From Cylindrodendrum hubeiense (taxonomy: Eukaryota > Ascomycota > Sordariomycetes > Hypocreales > Nectriaceae): a DNA stretch of 64,000 bases. Of this stretch, positions 34,115-44,621 are shown one piece after another. Within the stretch, counting starts at the first letter, position 1, and every line of letters starts with the position of its first letter. A model generated the notes under the pieces. The model had not been told where the DNA came from. It saw only the letters and a list, made by a program, of their open reading frames with translations, and made no database searches. A program made the translations under genes and the position numbers. Location: the NCBI GenBank assembly GCA_014621425.1, contig JAANBB010000140.1, positions 1 to 64,000 on the forward strand, given 5' to 3'.

Positions 34115-35002
34115 TGTTCAGGAACTTAATGAGTAGATGGAAGGTTATTTGGAGGTGATACAGATCTAAAGATGTCAGAGGATATTTTCAAGTGTTAATT
34201 ATGATGGAAGGGGGAGGTTTATATGCTTGGTTTTGTTTGTCATGTGTAGATCTTAACAAAAGATGGAAGATGAACTTCGGTGTGAGTCATGTCCAACTCT
34301 CGTGTAGCCTACCAATCCGTCGTCGACCCCATGCTGGCACCCTGCTCTTAAATGACGAGTAGGCCGGGGGTTGATTGGGTGCAGTCAGGGGCTGCAGTAA
34401 TACTACTACAGTGCTACTGAAGTTATCCTTGTTTAGCATCGTTCCATTGACTTATGGCGCCGTCTCTCGGTTCTCATTTGCCAATTTTCCTTCCGAACTC
34501 TATTTTGATACTGTTCGTTGGCAACGTTGTGGGGTGTCTCTAGTTCGCTAAATCCTGCTAGCCTGATCAAATAGCCGATTGGTTATTAAGATGGGGTGTG
34601 TAGATAAGTTTTATTATTAAGTCTAGGCGGTCATCGCTTCGTCGTTTTGATGCAATGCATGACACTAAGGTGTGGATTGGCCTACCTTCGCCCTAAGACC
34701 GTAACTAGTCAGTTTATTTCCAATACACAGGTTTACTATGTATTTTGAGCTTTAGTTAAGGGTATTACTTTTGCGAGGAGCATTCGTCTGTATTTGACTG
34801 GATGAGTTATTTAACACAGTTCAGGTCAAGGTATGACACTGTCACTGCCTACTGCCTGTCTACCCTAATATGAACTGGATCAATTAAACGACACACAATC
34901 TCCATATTCTTCACGAATCCCTAATTTAAGAAATGAGAACAGCGTGAAGAATTTAGAAGTGAGAGATCTGAGACATCATTTAATTCTGTTTGACTTCAAG
35001 CC
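34115..35002. other. Promoter of the aldo/keto reductase and 3' region of the transporter
   Basis: About 890 bases, AT-rich between 34560 and 34960. No gene-like frame. I searched by eye for the GGGG-N6-TCGG motif found in the neighbouring promoter and saw no good copy. Confidence 0.4.
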
Positions 35003-36793
35003 TCAGTTCACCTCATAGTGATTGAAGACATCAGGATCAGTCTTCTTGAAATGTCGCGCTGGTACTCTCTTTGCGAACAATACATCAAGCTGTTCATATG
35101 AGCGGTCCTTTGTTTCTGGTAGCCGGAAGAACGCCCAGACTAGTACAATGAAAGATGTCCCTCCCCAGATAAAGCCTATAATCGTAAGTCTCTGCGTGCT
35201 CTGCTGGAACAAATGGATACAAGAGGGATGTAAACTTACCCGTATAGCCGGACAGATTCCACGCAGTAGGGTTCATGAAGTAAGACTGGAGAACCCCAGC
35301 AACAACATTGACGAGGTAATATGCATTTCGGGCCAGACAAATGGTCTTCTGACGAAGCCGGGTTGAGCCCACTTCCGCAGGCAAAGCCCATCCCAGCTGA
35401 CCCACCGACAGCTGAAAAACGAATGTCCAAAGTAAACAGAGCGCAGACTGAGCATACCCAATAGAGGATCTACCTCCCCAAACGTTGAGGATGCCAATGG
35501 CAATCAGAATCATTACCATGACAGCCATCCCGATCAAGTAAGTCGGTCTGCGACCAAACCGTGGCATGATAAAAAACCAATTGATCAACGTTCCGGCAAG
35601 TGCTAGTCCTGTCCCACCAAGATTGAGCGAGTATATGGTTTCGGTGTCCAGTCCAACTTGTTCAAAGAAGTAGGAAGAGTTGTCTATTGAATATCAGCAT
35701 CAACATCCACCCGCGCCAGAGAGTAACTTACAAGCGAAGTTGCCTCCAGAAAGCGGCTGCCCAATAAAACACATGCAGGCAATTTCTGTACGTCGAAGTT
35801 CAAAGCTTTTGAAACAATCCCAATAGGATGTGCCAACCTGAAGTTGTTCCTCCAGATTATTTGTATAGATGATCATTGCCAGCGTCTTTTTCGGATCAAT
35901 GTCCACGGAGCTCCGTTGCAGTCGACGAAGAGACTTCTCCGCTGATTCAAGTCGACCGTGTCGAACTTCATGCCATGGGCTTGGGGGAGCCATAGAAACG
36001 AGCGGAATGAGAAAGACCGGCCACATCCATTGCAATGCAAATGGAATTCTATATGCCCACTCGTCTGGCCGACCTTGGAGGCCGCGCAATACACCAGCGG
36101 ATATCAACTGTCCAATAATGAAGCACATGTTGGTGAAACTGGTGAAGTAAACACGAAGGACCATAGGCAAACATTCCGAGGCGTATGCGGGTGCTGCAGT
36201 GGCGAAGATTCCCCATGGCAGACCAGAAAGCACCTGTCCGACGCATAGGATTGGAAGGCTTGATGCAAAGAATGTGATGAAGATAAATGCTGATAATGTG
36301 ACCAAAGCTCCAAGAAGCACCTTCTTATGACCAAATTTTTGAACCAAGTATCTGTAGCGTGTTAGCTGCGGGAATCATGTATATCAGTTCGGGACACGAA
36401 CCCGTTGATGAGAGTACCAAAAAATGCCCCGACACCAGAAGCATTGCTTAGCCCGGCCTGCCAAGGGGCAGTGATTTGGTAGCCAGTGCTACCGAAACCA
36501 ACATCCTCACCATATTTCAGCTGAAACTGAGGGTATGCGTAAAAGCTTTGAACAAGAATTTGATCGTATCCTTCCATGATGACACAAGTCGAGATGACTA
36601 TGCACCAAAAAATGGCCATGGGGTAGGCCTTAATGGCTTCAAACGGTGTTAGGTTGTGTTCAACAATCAGACTTTCTTCAGCATTGTAAGAAAGTGATTT
36701 CGAGTTCAAGTTTGGGTCCGTTGGCGGAGTCTCAATCTTGCCCTCCACGTGTTGAGCCGAGTCCATTATGTTGTCTTTCGCTTCCTTTTCCAT
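35003..36793 (-). CDS. MFS sugar transporter, maltose/alpha-glucoside permease-like
   Basis: Exons 36402-36793, 35732-36351, 35240-35683 and 35003-35175 (minus strand; introns 50, 48 and 64 nt) give 542 residues. After a 60-residue hydrophilic N-terminus the protein shows the 12-helix sugar-porter layout: EGYDQILVQSFYAYPQFQ in helix 1, FGHKKVLLGAL in loop 2-3, GLPWGIFATAAPAYASE in helix 4-5, and RFGRRPTYLIG in loop 8-9. AYNSSYFFEQVGL is formed across intron 2 and PETKDRSYEQLD lies at the end. This pattern is that of fungal maltose/alpha-glucoside proton symporters of the plasma membrane. It is divergent from the GH36 gene, and the pair probably imports and hydrolyses a galactoside or glucoside. 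The ATG at 36793 was chosen because upstream frame lacks an ATG. Substrate is inferred from context. Confidence 0.86.
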
Positions 36794-36814
36794 AATGAAG
36801 TTAATGAAATGCGG

Positions 36815-36960
36815 GTCTAGTTGAAGAGGTTGACTGACTGTCTGCAAGATTTACCAACATTTCAGCTTCAATTGCTGCATGGAGGCTTCGATCTTTTTAT
36901 AATATATCCGCATACTAATTAATGCTTCAAGGGGAACCAGCTAACTTGACCCTAGCTGTG
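36815..36960 (-). repeat. Transporter promoter segment duplicated at 23490-23637
   Basis: Includes TTATAATATATCC at about 36896-36909, read on the minus strand as a TATA-like box some 105 bases before the ATG, and the block GAACCAGCTAACTTGAC. About 75-80 percent identical by eye to the copy at 23.5 kb. Confidence 0.55.
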
Positions 36961-37140
36961 TCATTCGAGTGACCCACCTTTTAATCGTACTCGACCCCGT
37001 GGGGAATGGTCCCCATGTGGGTCATGTCATGGGGATGATGCGCTAAGGAAGAGTGGTTTTTCTCCCCTAGATGAGCCACTCATTACGATGCATCCAAGGA
37101 AACAACATGGGTATGGGGAGTGGCCCTGATCCCCTCACAT

Positions 37141-37166
37141 TAGTCCGCTTGGGGTATTATTCGGAC
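37141..37166 (+). promoter_or_regulatory. Motif copy 1 (TAGTCC-N4-GGGG-N6-TCGG)
   Basis: First of three 26-base units in the divergent promoter. Here the unit also forms an inverted repeat AGTCCG / CGGACT with a 14-base spacer, as expected for a dimeric zinc-cluster factor. Confidence 0.5.
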
Positions 37167-37240
37167 TTATGACAGACTAGACCCTGCTCTTGTGAGAATT
37201 CACCTGACCAACACTCCACCTGTTATCCTGGCCGTCCAAC

Positions 37241-37266
37241 TAGCCCACGTAGGGGATTCCTCGGAT
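37241..37266 (+). promoter_or_regulatory. Motif copy 2 (TAGCCC-N4-GGGG-N5-TCGG)
   Basis: Second unit, 100 bases after the first, with GGGGATTCCTCGGA at its core; the spacer is one base shorter. Confidence 0.5.
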
Positions 37267-37316
37267 TGTAACTGACCAGTGAAACCATCTAATTCACTCC
37301 ACTTCTGGTCTCTAAC

Positions 37317-37342
37317 TAGTCCCTTTGGGGATTCATTCGGAA
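37317..37342 (+). promoter_or_regulatory. Motif copy 3 (TAGTCC-N4-GGGG-N6-TCGG)
   Basis: Third unit, 76 bases after the second, with GGGGATTCATTCGGA at its core. Confidence 0.5.
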
Positions 37343-37712
37343 CGATGCTCGACAAGGCAGGGTGTGGGATAAACCCCGCATCATTTGTAGTCTTCCATTT
37401 GCCCACCATGCCAAGAACATAATGGATCCTGGGAACGCTAAAAGTAAGCGGACTTCTTAGCGAAGCTGGAGAGTGCGGAAAGACTTTCCTCCAAAACTCG
37501 TCATGACATCAAAACCTTAGCACTCTTTGATATCGATATCCGGTAGTGAGTAGTGAGTAGATGACCTGGGGCCATTTCCTAGCAATTGAGATCCACACAC
37601 TGGCAGATTTTGTTGTTTATTAAAGAACTGTCAGGCGTGCCCTGCTCCAAAATTCAGGAATTGAACGGTTCATCTCGTCCAGAGTCCACACAATTTTCCG
37701 CAGAGTCACACA

Positions 37713-40383
37713 ATGGCTGGAGCATATCCGATACTCACTTGTTACCCTCCCCTCGAGCAGCTGTCCGTTATCTCGGTTGACCAGCATGAAGTAAGGGATA
37801 TACCCAAACGAATGAACTTGTTGCTAATAACCTCATGAGCAGATCTCGTTCACTGTGAACATTAAGTGGAGTGTATCTCGTCAGCAGTATCCGTTTCAAG
37901 TGTGTTTATGCACTGCCGGGATCGGATCCCAACAGCATGTTAGCGTCTGGCGGTCGTTTCCGCTATCGAAGTCATGCCTTCCCACGATCACTTTTCGGGA
38001 AAATGAAGCCTGGTATACGGAAAATTTCGAGGCGACCTTATCTCGGCAAGCTCTGATTGAGAGTATGCCGTCGCATCAGATGTTTACCATCAAGTACCGC
38101 ATTTCGAACGACACGGCATGGCAGTGGCTCACATGCTCCAGTGGCTTTGAAAAGGGTGAAATTATTTTACAGAGCCCTTTGTCAGCTCATTCTGAGGTCA
38201 AACCATTGATCGCACTTGCCACAGGCTGGCATGCAGTGAAGGCTGAAACCACACATAAAAAAGCCTCCGTGTTCTCGATTCAGTCGGATCCTATTAACGG
38301 TTCAAAGCAAATGGTTCTAGGCCAAGTCTATGACCAGGCCAGATACTTTGCTCTTTCGCGAATTGAGCCGCCCTGGATTGCCCCGCGCCATGGGGACGAC
38401 TTTCTTTACATATCAGAACGCACGATTCTTTGTTCAATCCTGAGGAGAGACGGCAATGTCATCACCATCGCTGCGCCTAGCATCAGCGATGTCTGTACAA
38501 TTCTCATGTCCAACGAGAAAGGGGAATTCACTGTTCACGCTCGAAATGATGACGAAACTGGGCAACCTTGTCGGATTATACTGTCAATTGCTCCTGATGT
38601 TGAGACATCAATCGGCGTAATCATGCACAACCTCCAAGCTGAGGTGAACGAGACACCGTTGGTTCGAGAGATGATTCACGAAGAGTTCAAGTCAACCTAT
38701 ACAGACTCCTCGCATCTTGCACCTTTGGTGGACTACCTAGGATTCTGCACATGGAATGCACTTGGACCTGATCTCACCCAAGAAAAGATTTTAGACGCTC
38801 TCCAAGTTTTGGACAAGAATAACGTCAAAATTTCGACACTCCTGATTGACGACAATTGGCAGACACTCGGCAGTACTGAATTGGGTTACGATCATCATGA
38901 CTACCGTGGGTTCGCGGATTTCAAGGCCAACGAGGGGTTTCCCGACGGTATCAAGGGCTTGACTACCAAGGTCAAGGCTGAAAACCCTCTCATCACAGAT
39001 ATTGGAGTTTGGCACGGGTTAATGGGCTATTGGGGGGGCCTTGCAAAAACAGGTTGGATTGTTGACAACTACGAGACTGTAGATGTTGACGGCAACATGT
39101 ATTATGCCGTCCCCACCAAGTTGAAGTCGATTTCTGCCTCCGATTTAAACCGTTTCTACGACGACTTTTACGCCTACTTGAAGTCATCTGGAATTACTTT
39201 TGTCAAAACAGACGTCCAGTGCCTTATAAGCGATATTACGAAGAGTCCTGACCGAGCTGCTCTCATTCCGGCATATCAGGCCGCCTGGACAATGGCTCAT
39301 CAGCGACAGCTAGGAGGAAAGGCCATTAGCTGCATGTCGCAGACCCCCGAGCTATTGTGGCAGAGTCTCCTTCAGAACAAGACTGCTCCGGTAGTCTTTC
39401 GCAACAGCGACGACTTCTTTCCCGAAATCCCGAGCAGCCACCCGTGGCATATTTGGACAAACGCTCACAACACGCTTTTTACCCAACATTTAAATGTGGT
39501 ACTGGACTGGGACATGTTTCAAACGTCGCAAGAGTATGGTCCCGCTCACGCAGCTTCACGCTGTTTGTCTGGCGGGCCAATCTTCATCACCGATGTTCCC
39601 GGAGAGCATGATTTGGAACTCATCAACCAAATGGTGGCTCCTAGCCCAGATGGCGGGAGAAGCATAGTGCTTCGACCTTCCGCGTGTGCCAAAACCCCTC
39701 GTGCTTTTGACCGATATCAAGAATCTGGGGTTCTCAAAATTGTCACCGAAACAATCACAGGGGTCAAATTCATGGGCGTATTCAATACCCGTCCCACAAG
39801 TATCGCTACCCTAGTCTCAGCAGCTGAGTTCTCGGCTATAGGAGGTTCACAGTGGAAGCCTGGTGCTCAGGTGGCCTTCTTTTCCCATCAATCTCAGACT
39901 GTTCGTGGCCCTGTTAGGATAGGGAACAGCCCAACAGTCCATTCCGATGCCACTGCTTTGGTTGAGATAGAATTAGAAGTCAGAGGCTTCGAAATTCTGT
40001 CTGCTTATGAGGCCCATCAGCTCTCCTATCGCGGAGCGGAATGTTTGGTGGCTGTGCTTGGCTTGCTCGGGAAAATGACAGGAGCAGCTGCAGTTTGCCG
40101 GTTGGATATATCTTGCAACGGAGGCGAAATCAAAGTGAACGTTGTGTTAAAAGCACTAGGTAAGTTGGGGCTTTGGATATCGGGTCAAGTTATTGAAATG
40201 CATGGAATTAGAGCCAAACTCGAGGGTATAGACATTGATCGGGACTCCATCGTCATTACTGATAGTTCCCATGCCGGTGGGACGTCTCAGATTATGTCGT
40301 TAGATCTGATGAAGGAATGGTCGCAGAAGCAGAGCCTTACGACTTCCCAGGAGGTTTCCCTAGAGATAATCATTGGGATTTGA
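37713..40383 (+). CDS. GH36 raffinose-synthase/Sip1-type alpha-galactosidase
   Basis: Exons 37713-37790 and 37843-40383 (52-nt intron with GCTAATAAC branch) give 872 residues, the usual size of fungal Sip1-like proteins. Exon 1 (MAGAYPILTCYPPLEQLS) supplies the start of the N-terminal beta domain. The catalytic barrel has GFCTWNALG, LLIDDNWQTLG (Asp362/363), the nucleophile motif KTDVQ (Asp483) and the acid/base motif RNSDDFFP (Asp549/550), then FTQHLNVVLDWDMFQT and ASRCLSGGPIFITDVPG. These are the signatures of the plant raffinose synthase/seed imbibition subfamily of GH36. No signal peptide is visible, so the enzyme is probably intracellular and acts on galactosides brought in by the adjacent transporter. 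Hydrolysis versus transglycosylation cannot be decided from the sequence. Confidence 0.88.
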
Positions 40384-41454
40384 ATAGCATCGCCTAGCAC
40401 CACTCTTGGATGGGGTTTTAAGACCAACAAGCGTGTACGTCGGCAGCCGTTAAACTATTTAATTGGATTAGTGCCAGGCAACCTCCTTTTTTCTTCAGCT
40501 GTTAGTGGCTCAGACAGCAAGTCGCCCACAGCACAAGGTCATGGTCTAGACTCGGTTAAATTTCATTGAGCACTGTGACGAACAGATAGGGTAGGGAATA
40601 CACGAGTCTGTTGTGTGTGGGAAAGGCATAGGAGATGGTCAGAGACCTAACAACCCACCCACAAAAGCAGGTGTTGTGATTGTGGTGATGCCAGCACAAA
40701 GGCGATGCGTCCGCAACATCGATAGAACCATAGATAAAAGACTCTCAAAGTGAACGAAATAGACTAGCCTGACTGATGCTATCAACTGGCATCATCTGAT
40801 TAAACGAGTCACAATGCAATATCGCAAAAATATGCTAAAAAAGAACGTAAATTGAGCTTGTTAGAAAATCTATTACTGGATGCTCAGGACGATGCTTCGT
40901 GATACATAAAGGTTGAGAACCCGGATGAATCTGCCCGCGATTCCTAAATCCTAACCTGCAGCTGCCAATGCCTGACTAATTGGCCTTATCCAATGATCTC
41001 AGTACCTGCCCGGAATAGCCTAATAGGGACAGTCCGGCTTCAAATGGACTTACATCCTAACTGACACATTAGCTAGGAATGTCCTTACAGGCATTCCACA
41101 CCGAGAGACCAGCTAACCCCAACACACTGTCTTCCCATAACAGTATGCCAATTCCACTTCCTTCCCTCCCTACACATCATGGAATCGGGAATTTCATTAC
41201 ATGCATTTTGTGGGTAACCTTTTCCACTAAGCGTCCACAAGCACCCCGCTAGATGATAGCTTACTTCTCGGCCAGGGATCTTTCTCACGGGAGCCAAGAC
41301 AACTCGGCCAAAAGTCCGAGTCCACAGTGTGTGCACCACTTCCGACACTATTCATCAACTGAGGGGCTAGTGGAGTGGTGGGTGGTGCCTCAACAGTCGA
41401 ATTGTGGCGTGTGTAAACTCCTCGCGTTCACCCCCTCACCTGCTCGAAACCACC
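40384..41454. other. Intergenic between GH36 gene and first cluster regulator
   Basis: About 1.07 kb. The minus-strand frame at 41085-41348 is not supported. A CGG-N8-CCG palindrome lies 135 bases before the regulator ATG (separate entry). No other gene or repeat recognised. Confidence 0.4.
41303..41320. promoter_or_regulatory. CTCGG-N8-CCGAG palindrome, candidate zinc-cluster factor site
   Basis: A perfect 5-base inverted repeat with an 8-base spacer, 135 bases upstream of the start of a Zn2Cys6 gene. Inverted CGG triplets are the classical target of such dimers, so autoregulation is possible. Inference. Confidence 0.35.
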
Positions 41455-43341
41455 ATGGAGAGTCATCAGCATCTGCCTCAGCAAGCGTGCGACAGCTGTC
41501 GTTTCCGGAAGACTAAATGCGACCGTGAGATTCCCTGTGGCGCTTGCGCTGCAGCGTCTATTCGATGCCAATACGCCCAGACCCTTCGCCGCAAAGGACC
41601 GAGGGGAGGTAAAGGCCGCCGGCTGGCGCAGCTCAAATTAGGCGACACTAAGCTTGACAATAATTCCTTTGAGATTTATACACCGACTACGTTCTCACAA
41701 CTCAATAATGCCAGCCTATCCGAGAGCAATAGCAATAGAGGCGGCAGCAGCAGGAGCGACAGCAGTGGCGAAATGCAACCATTGTCCGCTACTAGGCTTT
41801 TGATCTCCTACCCTTTATGGAGCGAAACCCCTAAACCATCCAATCACTTCACTACATCCGAAAACACTGCTATAAGTGCAGCAGAGAACAACCAGCTGTT
41901 GCATTCGGCCCTGGCTGCTCATGTTCAGGCATTTGTGAAATCTGTGTTTCCATTGATGCCCGTCGTTAATACGGACAAGATCCTGGAGGATGTATTCCGG
42001 TTGGATGAGCTTCCGCCATCAAGATACGCTCTTATTATGTCAATGTGTGCCACAACTCGGCTGCAACTAAACCTAGACAACATGGAAGGTCATAGCAGCG
42101 AACTGGGAGTGGATATCCCACAGCATCCAAAACTAACCACTAAGATGCTGCTCAGTTCTGCCGAAAACGCATGCCGCCAGTTTCATCTCATCGAGGATCT
42201 TAGTGTGGACTCCGTTGTGACCTCATATTTCTTGTTCTCGATATATGCAAGCTTGGAGAAATTTCAACATGCGTGGTTCTATTTGAATCAGAGCATAACT
42301 CTAGCCACCTCGCTTGGCCTGGATTACGATGCCAGCTATATCAATCTTCCTTATGGAGACCGCGAAATAGGACGGCGTGTCTTTTGGATTCTATTCGTGA
42401 CAGAGAGGTAACCTTGACAACATTTCTCTACATATACTGCCTTGCTAACAATTGATTCTCTAGAACCTTTGCTCTCCAGCATCGGAGGACAGTTAGACTC
42501 CGTAATTGCATTGCAAAGCCAGAAGTTGTCAACTCCGATTGCCCCATTGTCATGAACGATTTGTTTCATCATATTGGTATTTTTGAGGTCCTCACGCCCG
42601 CACTTTACGAGTGGCATCCTCAAAGCGACACGGAGCAACCTTGCGGCGTTGCCCTAGCGCATCAAATCAACACGAAGCTCCACATGATCCAAGCTACCGA
42701 CTCGATAATAGAGAGTCAGCGATTTGACACTCTTATTACGCAGCAGTGGCTTCGCGTGACTTTGTGGCGCTTGGTTTTCGGCGAGAAGCCTTCCCCTTCA
42801 AATAACTCCGGGACATTACTACCCTTTTCGATACCTGTCGATGTGGGCAGAACTATTATGGAAACTCTGCATTCGGTAAGTCAGAGTTCCATAGATTGCC
42901 ACGGAATTGCGATAGTAAGTAACCAAAAATGGAAGCATTTTCGGTTCCCGTGGTCCAGATTCTAAACGCAAGGTGTAGGAACAGAAACTTTGCGACATTG
43001 GCATTGGCTTGGCTGATAGCGCTTTGGCGCTTGACTCTGGCTTCTCGTCGTTTGAAATAGGTCCTCGAGATCTGCTTTGTGCTGTCGTGAAATCTTTGTG
43101 CAACACACGTGGGGGTCAATCCCACCTCCTCCCAAAGTTGCTAAAGCATTCTGAGTACGTACTAGGGTACGATGACCCAGCCGCTCACATAGACCTTTGT
43201 TGGCACCTCGATAATGGCCCGGACGAGCCAGAACAACAGCCTATGATAGACAGCTGCTCACGACTAATTGGGGAGATGACAAACGGCACCAACTGGCTCC
43301 TGACGGATGATCTGGGAATTGGAGATCTAATTTCATTGTAG
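41455..43341 (+). CDS. Zn2Cys6 transcription factor, MAL-activator-like, of the galactoside cluster
   Basis: Exons 41455-42407, 42464-42914 and 42979-43341 (introns 56 and 64 nt) give 588 residues. The zinc cluster is at the very N-terminus (ACDSCRFRKTKCDREIPCGA then CAAASIRC; residues 11-38), followed by a basic linker RRKGPRGGKGRRLAQL, as in yeast maltose activators. The middle domain matches the fungal-specific factor region (ALAAHVQAFVKSVFPLMPVV; YFLFSIYASLEKFQHAWFYL; ATSLGLDYD; GRRVFWILFVTER). The C-terminus ends GTNWLLTDDLGIGDLISL. The second acceptor was chosen at GTGTAG because it restores IAIEQKLCDIGIGLADSALA in frame. Its place beside a sugar transporter and GH36 gene makes it the likely pathway activator. 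Confidence 0.82.
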
Positions 43342-44621
43342 ATTAATGTCGTATGGAAGGGGGACTCTTGAGGTCAATGGAGAGGAGTTCTCGATCCCTG
43401 TTGCTAGTCTTGAGGAGGCACCTACGACCATGAGTGCTGAGAAATAAGAAAGAAGATGTAAGTGTGAGAACTGGCCTGCACGCCTTATAACTGGACCAGA
43501 AAACAATAGCAAACCCCTGCATGGTATCAAATGCTTAGTACCTTTCGCGAATCAGCATGACATATGACAATGCTCCTCGTCTTCATTGCGGATGACTTGA
43601 AGGCCCCACTATACATCAGATGCAAGTGATCAGATTGGCTAAGAGCCATCATGCCCAAGCGCTAAGTGGATATTGTTTGACAGAAACCCGAATATTTCCC
43701 CGAATGGAATAGTCTGAGGGTGTAGACAAAAGCTGTTCGTCCGAATAAATACCTCTCAATCTGTCATACGGGGAATTGTTCGGGGTTCTTTCAAGCAAGA
43801 TGCAATTAGCGCTTGGGACGATGGTTCTTGGCTAGGCTGATCACGGAAACCTGATGCGCGCTAGGCCCCATCACCGATGTGTCGGGATTGCCTCACACCA
43901 CACGACAAAACTCTTAGAGAAATGTGCAGAAGCATTAGAAAAATTCCCTAACCTCATGGTAGTCTTTAAAATTAGAATGATCGAGATGCATGCACTCTTG
44001 CCACTCATCGAGTCATGCATTCGAAGTTCCGGTCGTCCCATGTGGCATTAAATTGGCAACAAAATGCCTCAGAGAGCTAACTTGGACTAAAACCAAGCCC
44101 AGCCTAGCGGAAGAACCATTACTTCTCTCCTTATTTGACTTTCCTTGTTACTTGGGTTGCCAGTCCATCGATGAAAGTCATATATCTCATTCCACCCGTT
44201 GAAGATGGATTGAGAACTAGAAACTTTTAGCTCATATAACTAATATTAGATTCCGTCTTAGGCCACTTTTGACTAAATTGTGATCTCTTGTTCAGTGCAA
44301 GTCTGATACTAGCAGGCGTTGGCCAGCTGGCTGTGGCCCAAGTAACCCCGCTTTCGCTACCCCGCGTGGACTTCATCGTCCAACTTCGTGATTAAAACCC
44401 TGGTTCTGCCACACCGAGACTTCCAATCTATTCGGCTACCAACAACATACCAGATCTATGCTGAATTAATTCACAAGGTTTCTGTTTTATTGAGTAGCTT
44501 TCAGGTATATGACGCACCAGTGTCCACCTGTTTGACCATGCTCCTATTCGCCAGACGGGCACAGCCCAAAGCCCCACACCGGCGTTCTCGAGCAGGTGCG
44601 TGATGTGAGTCTTCCACCATA
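43342..44621. other. Intergenic between the two regulator genes
   Basis: About 1.3 kb. It contains two clear and one weaker copy of the GGGG-N6-TCGG motif at 43687-43785 and otherwise only short frames (for example 43854-44202) without recognisable features. Confidence 0.45.
43687..43785. promoter_or_regulatory. Cluster of GGGG-N6-TCGG motif copies
   Basis: On the minus strand, 43687-43711 matches the promoter unit over its length (TATTCC-N4-GGGG-N6-TCGG). On the plus strand, 43770-43782 gives GGGGAATTGTTCGG. Between them, about 43738-43755 on the minus strand gives AGGT-N6-TCGGAC, a weaker copy. They lie 0.35-0.45 kb after the first regulator and about 0.85 kb before the second. Confidence 0.45.

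Larger units (their letters stand above)
36794..37712. promoter_or_regulatory. Divergent promoter shared by the MFS transporter and the GH36 gene
   Basis: The 919-base region contains three 26-base repeats (listed separately) and several GTGGGG/CCCCAC-type sites around 37000-37110 that fit the SYGGRG consensus of the carbon-repression factor CreA. A TATA-rich stretch lies about 100 bases upstream of the transporter ATG. Co-regulation of the two genes is inferred. Confidence 0.55.

Noticed and set aside
40160..40180. GTAAGT inside the GH36 gene considered as an intron donor
   Set aside because: The frame continues uninterrupted through it with the expected C-terminal beta-domain pattern, and no acceptor improves the protein.
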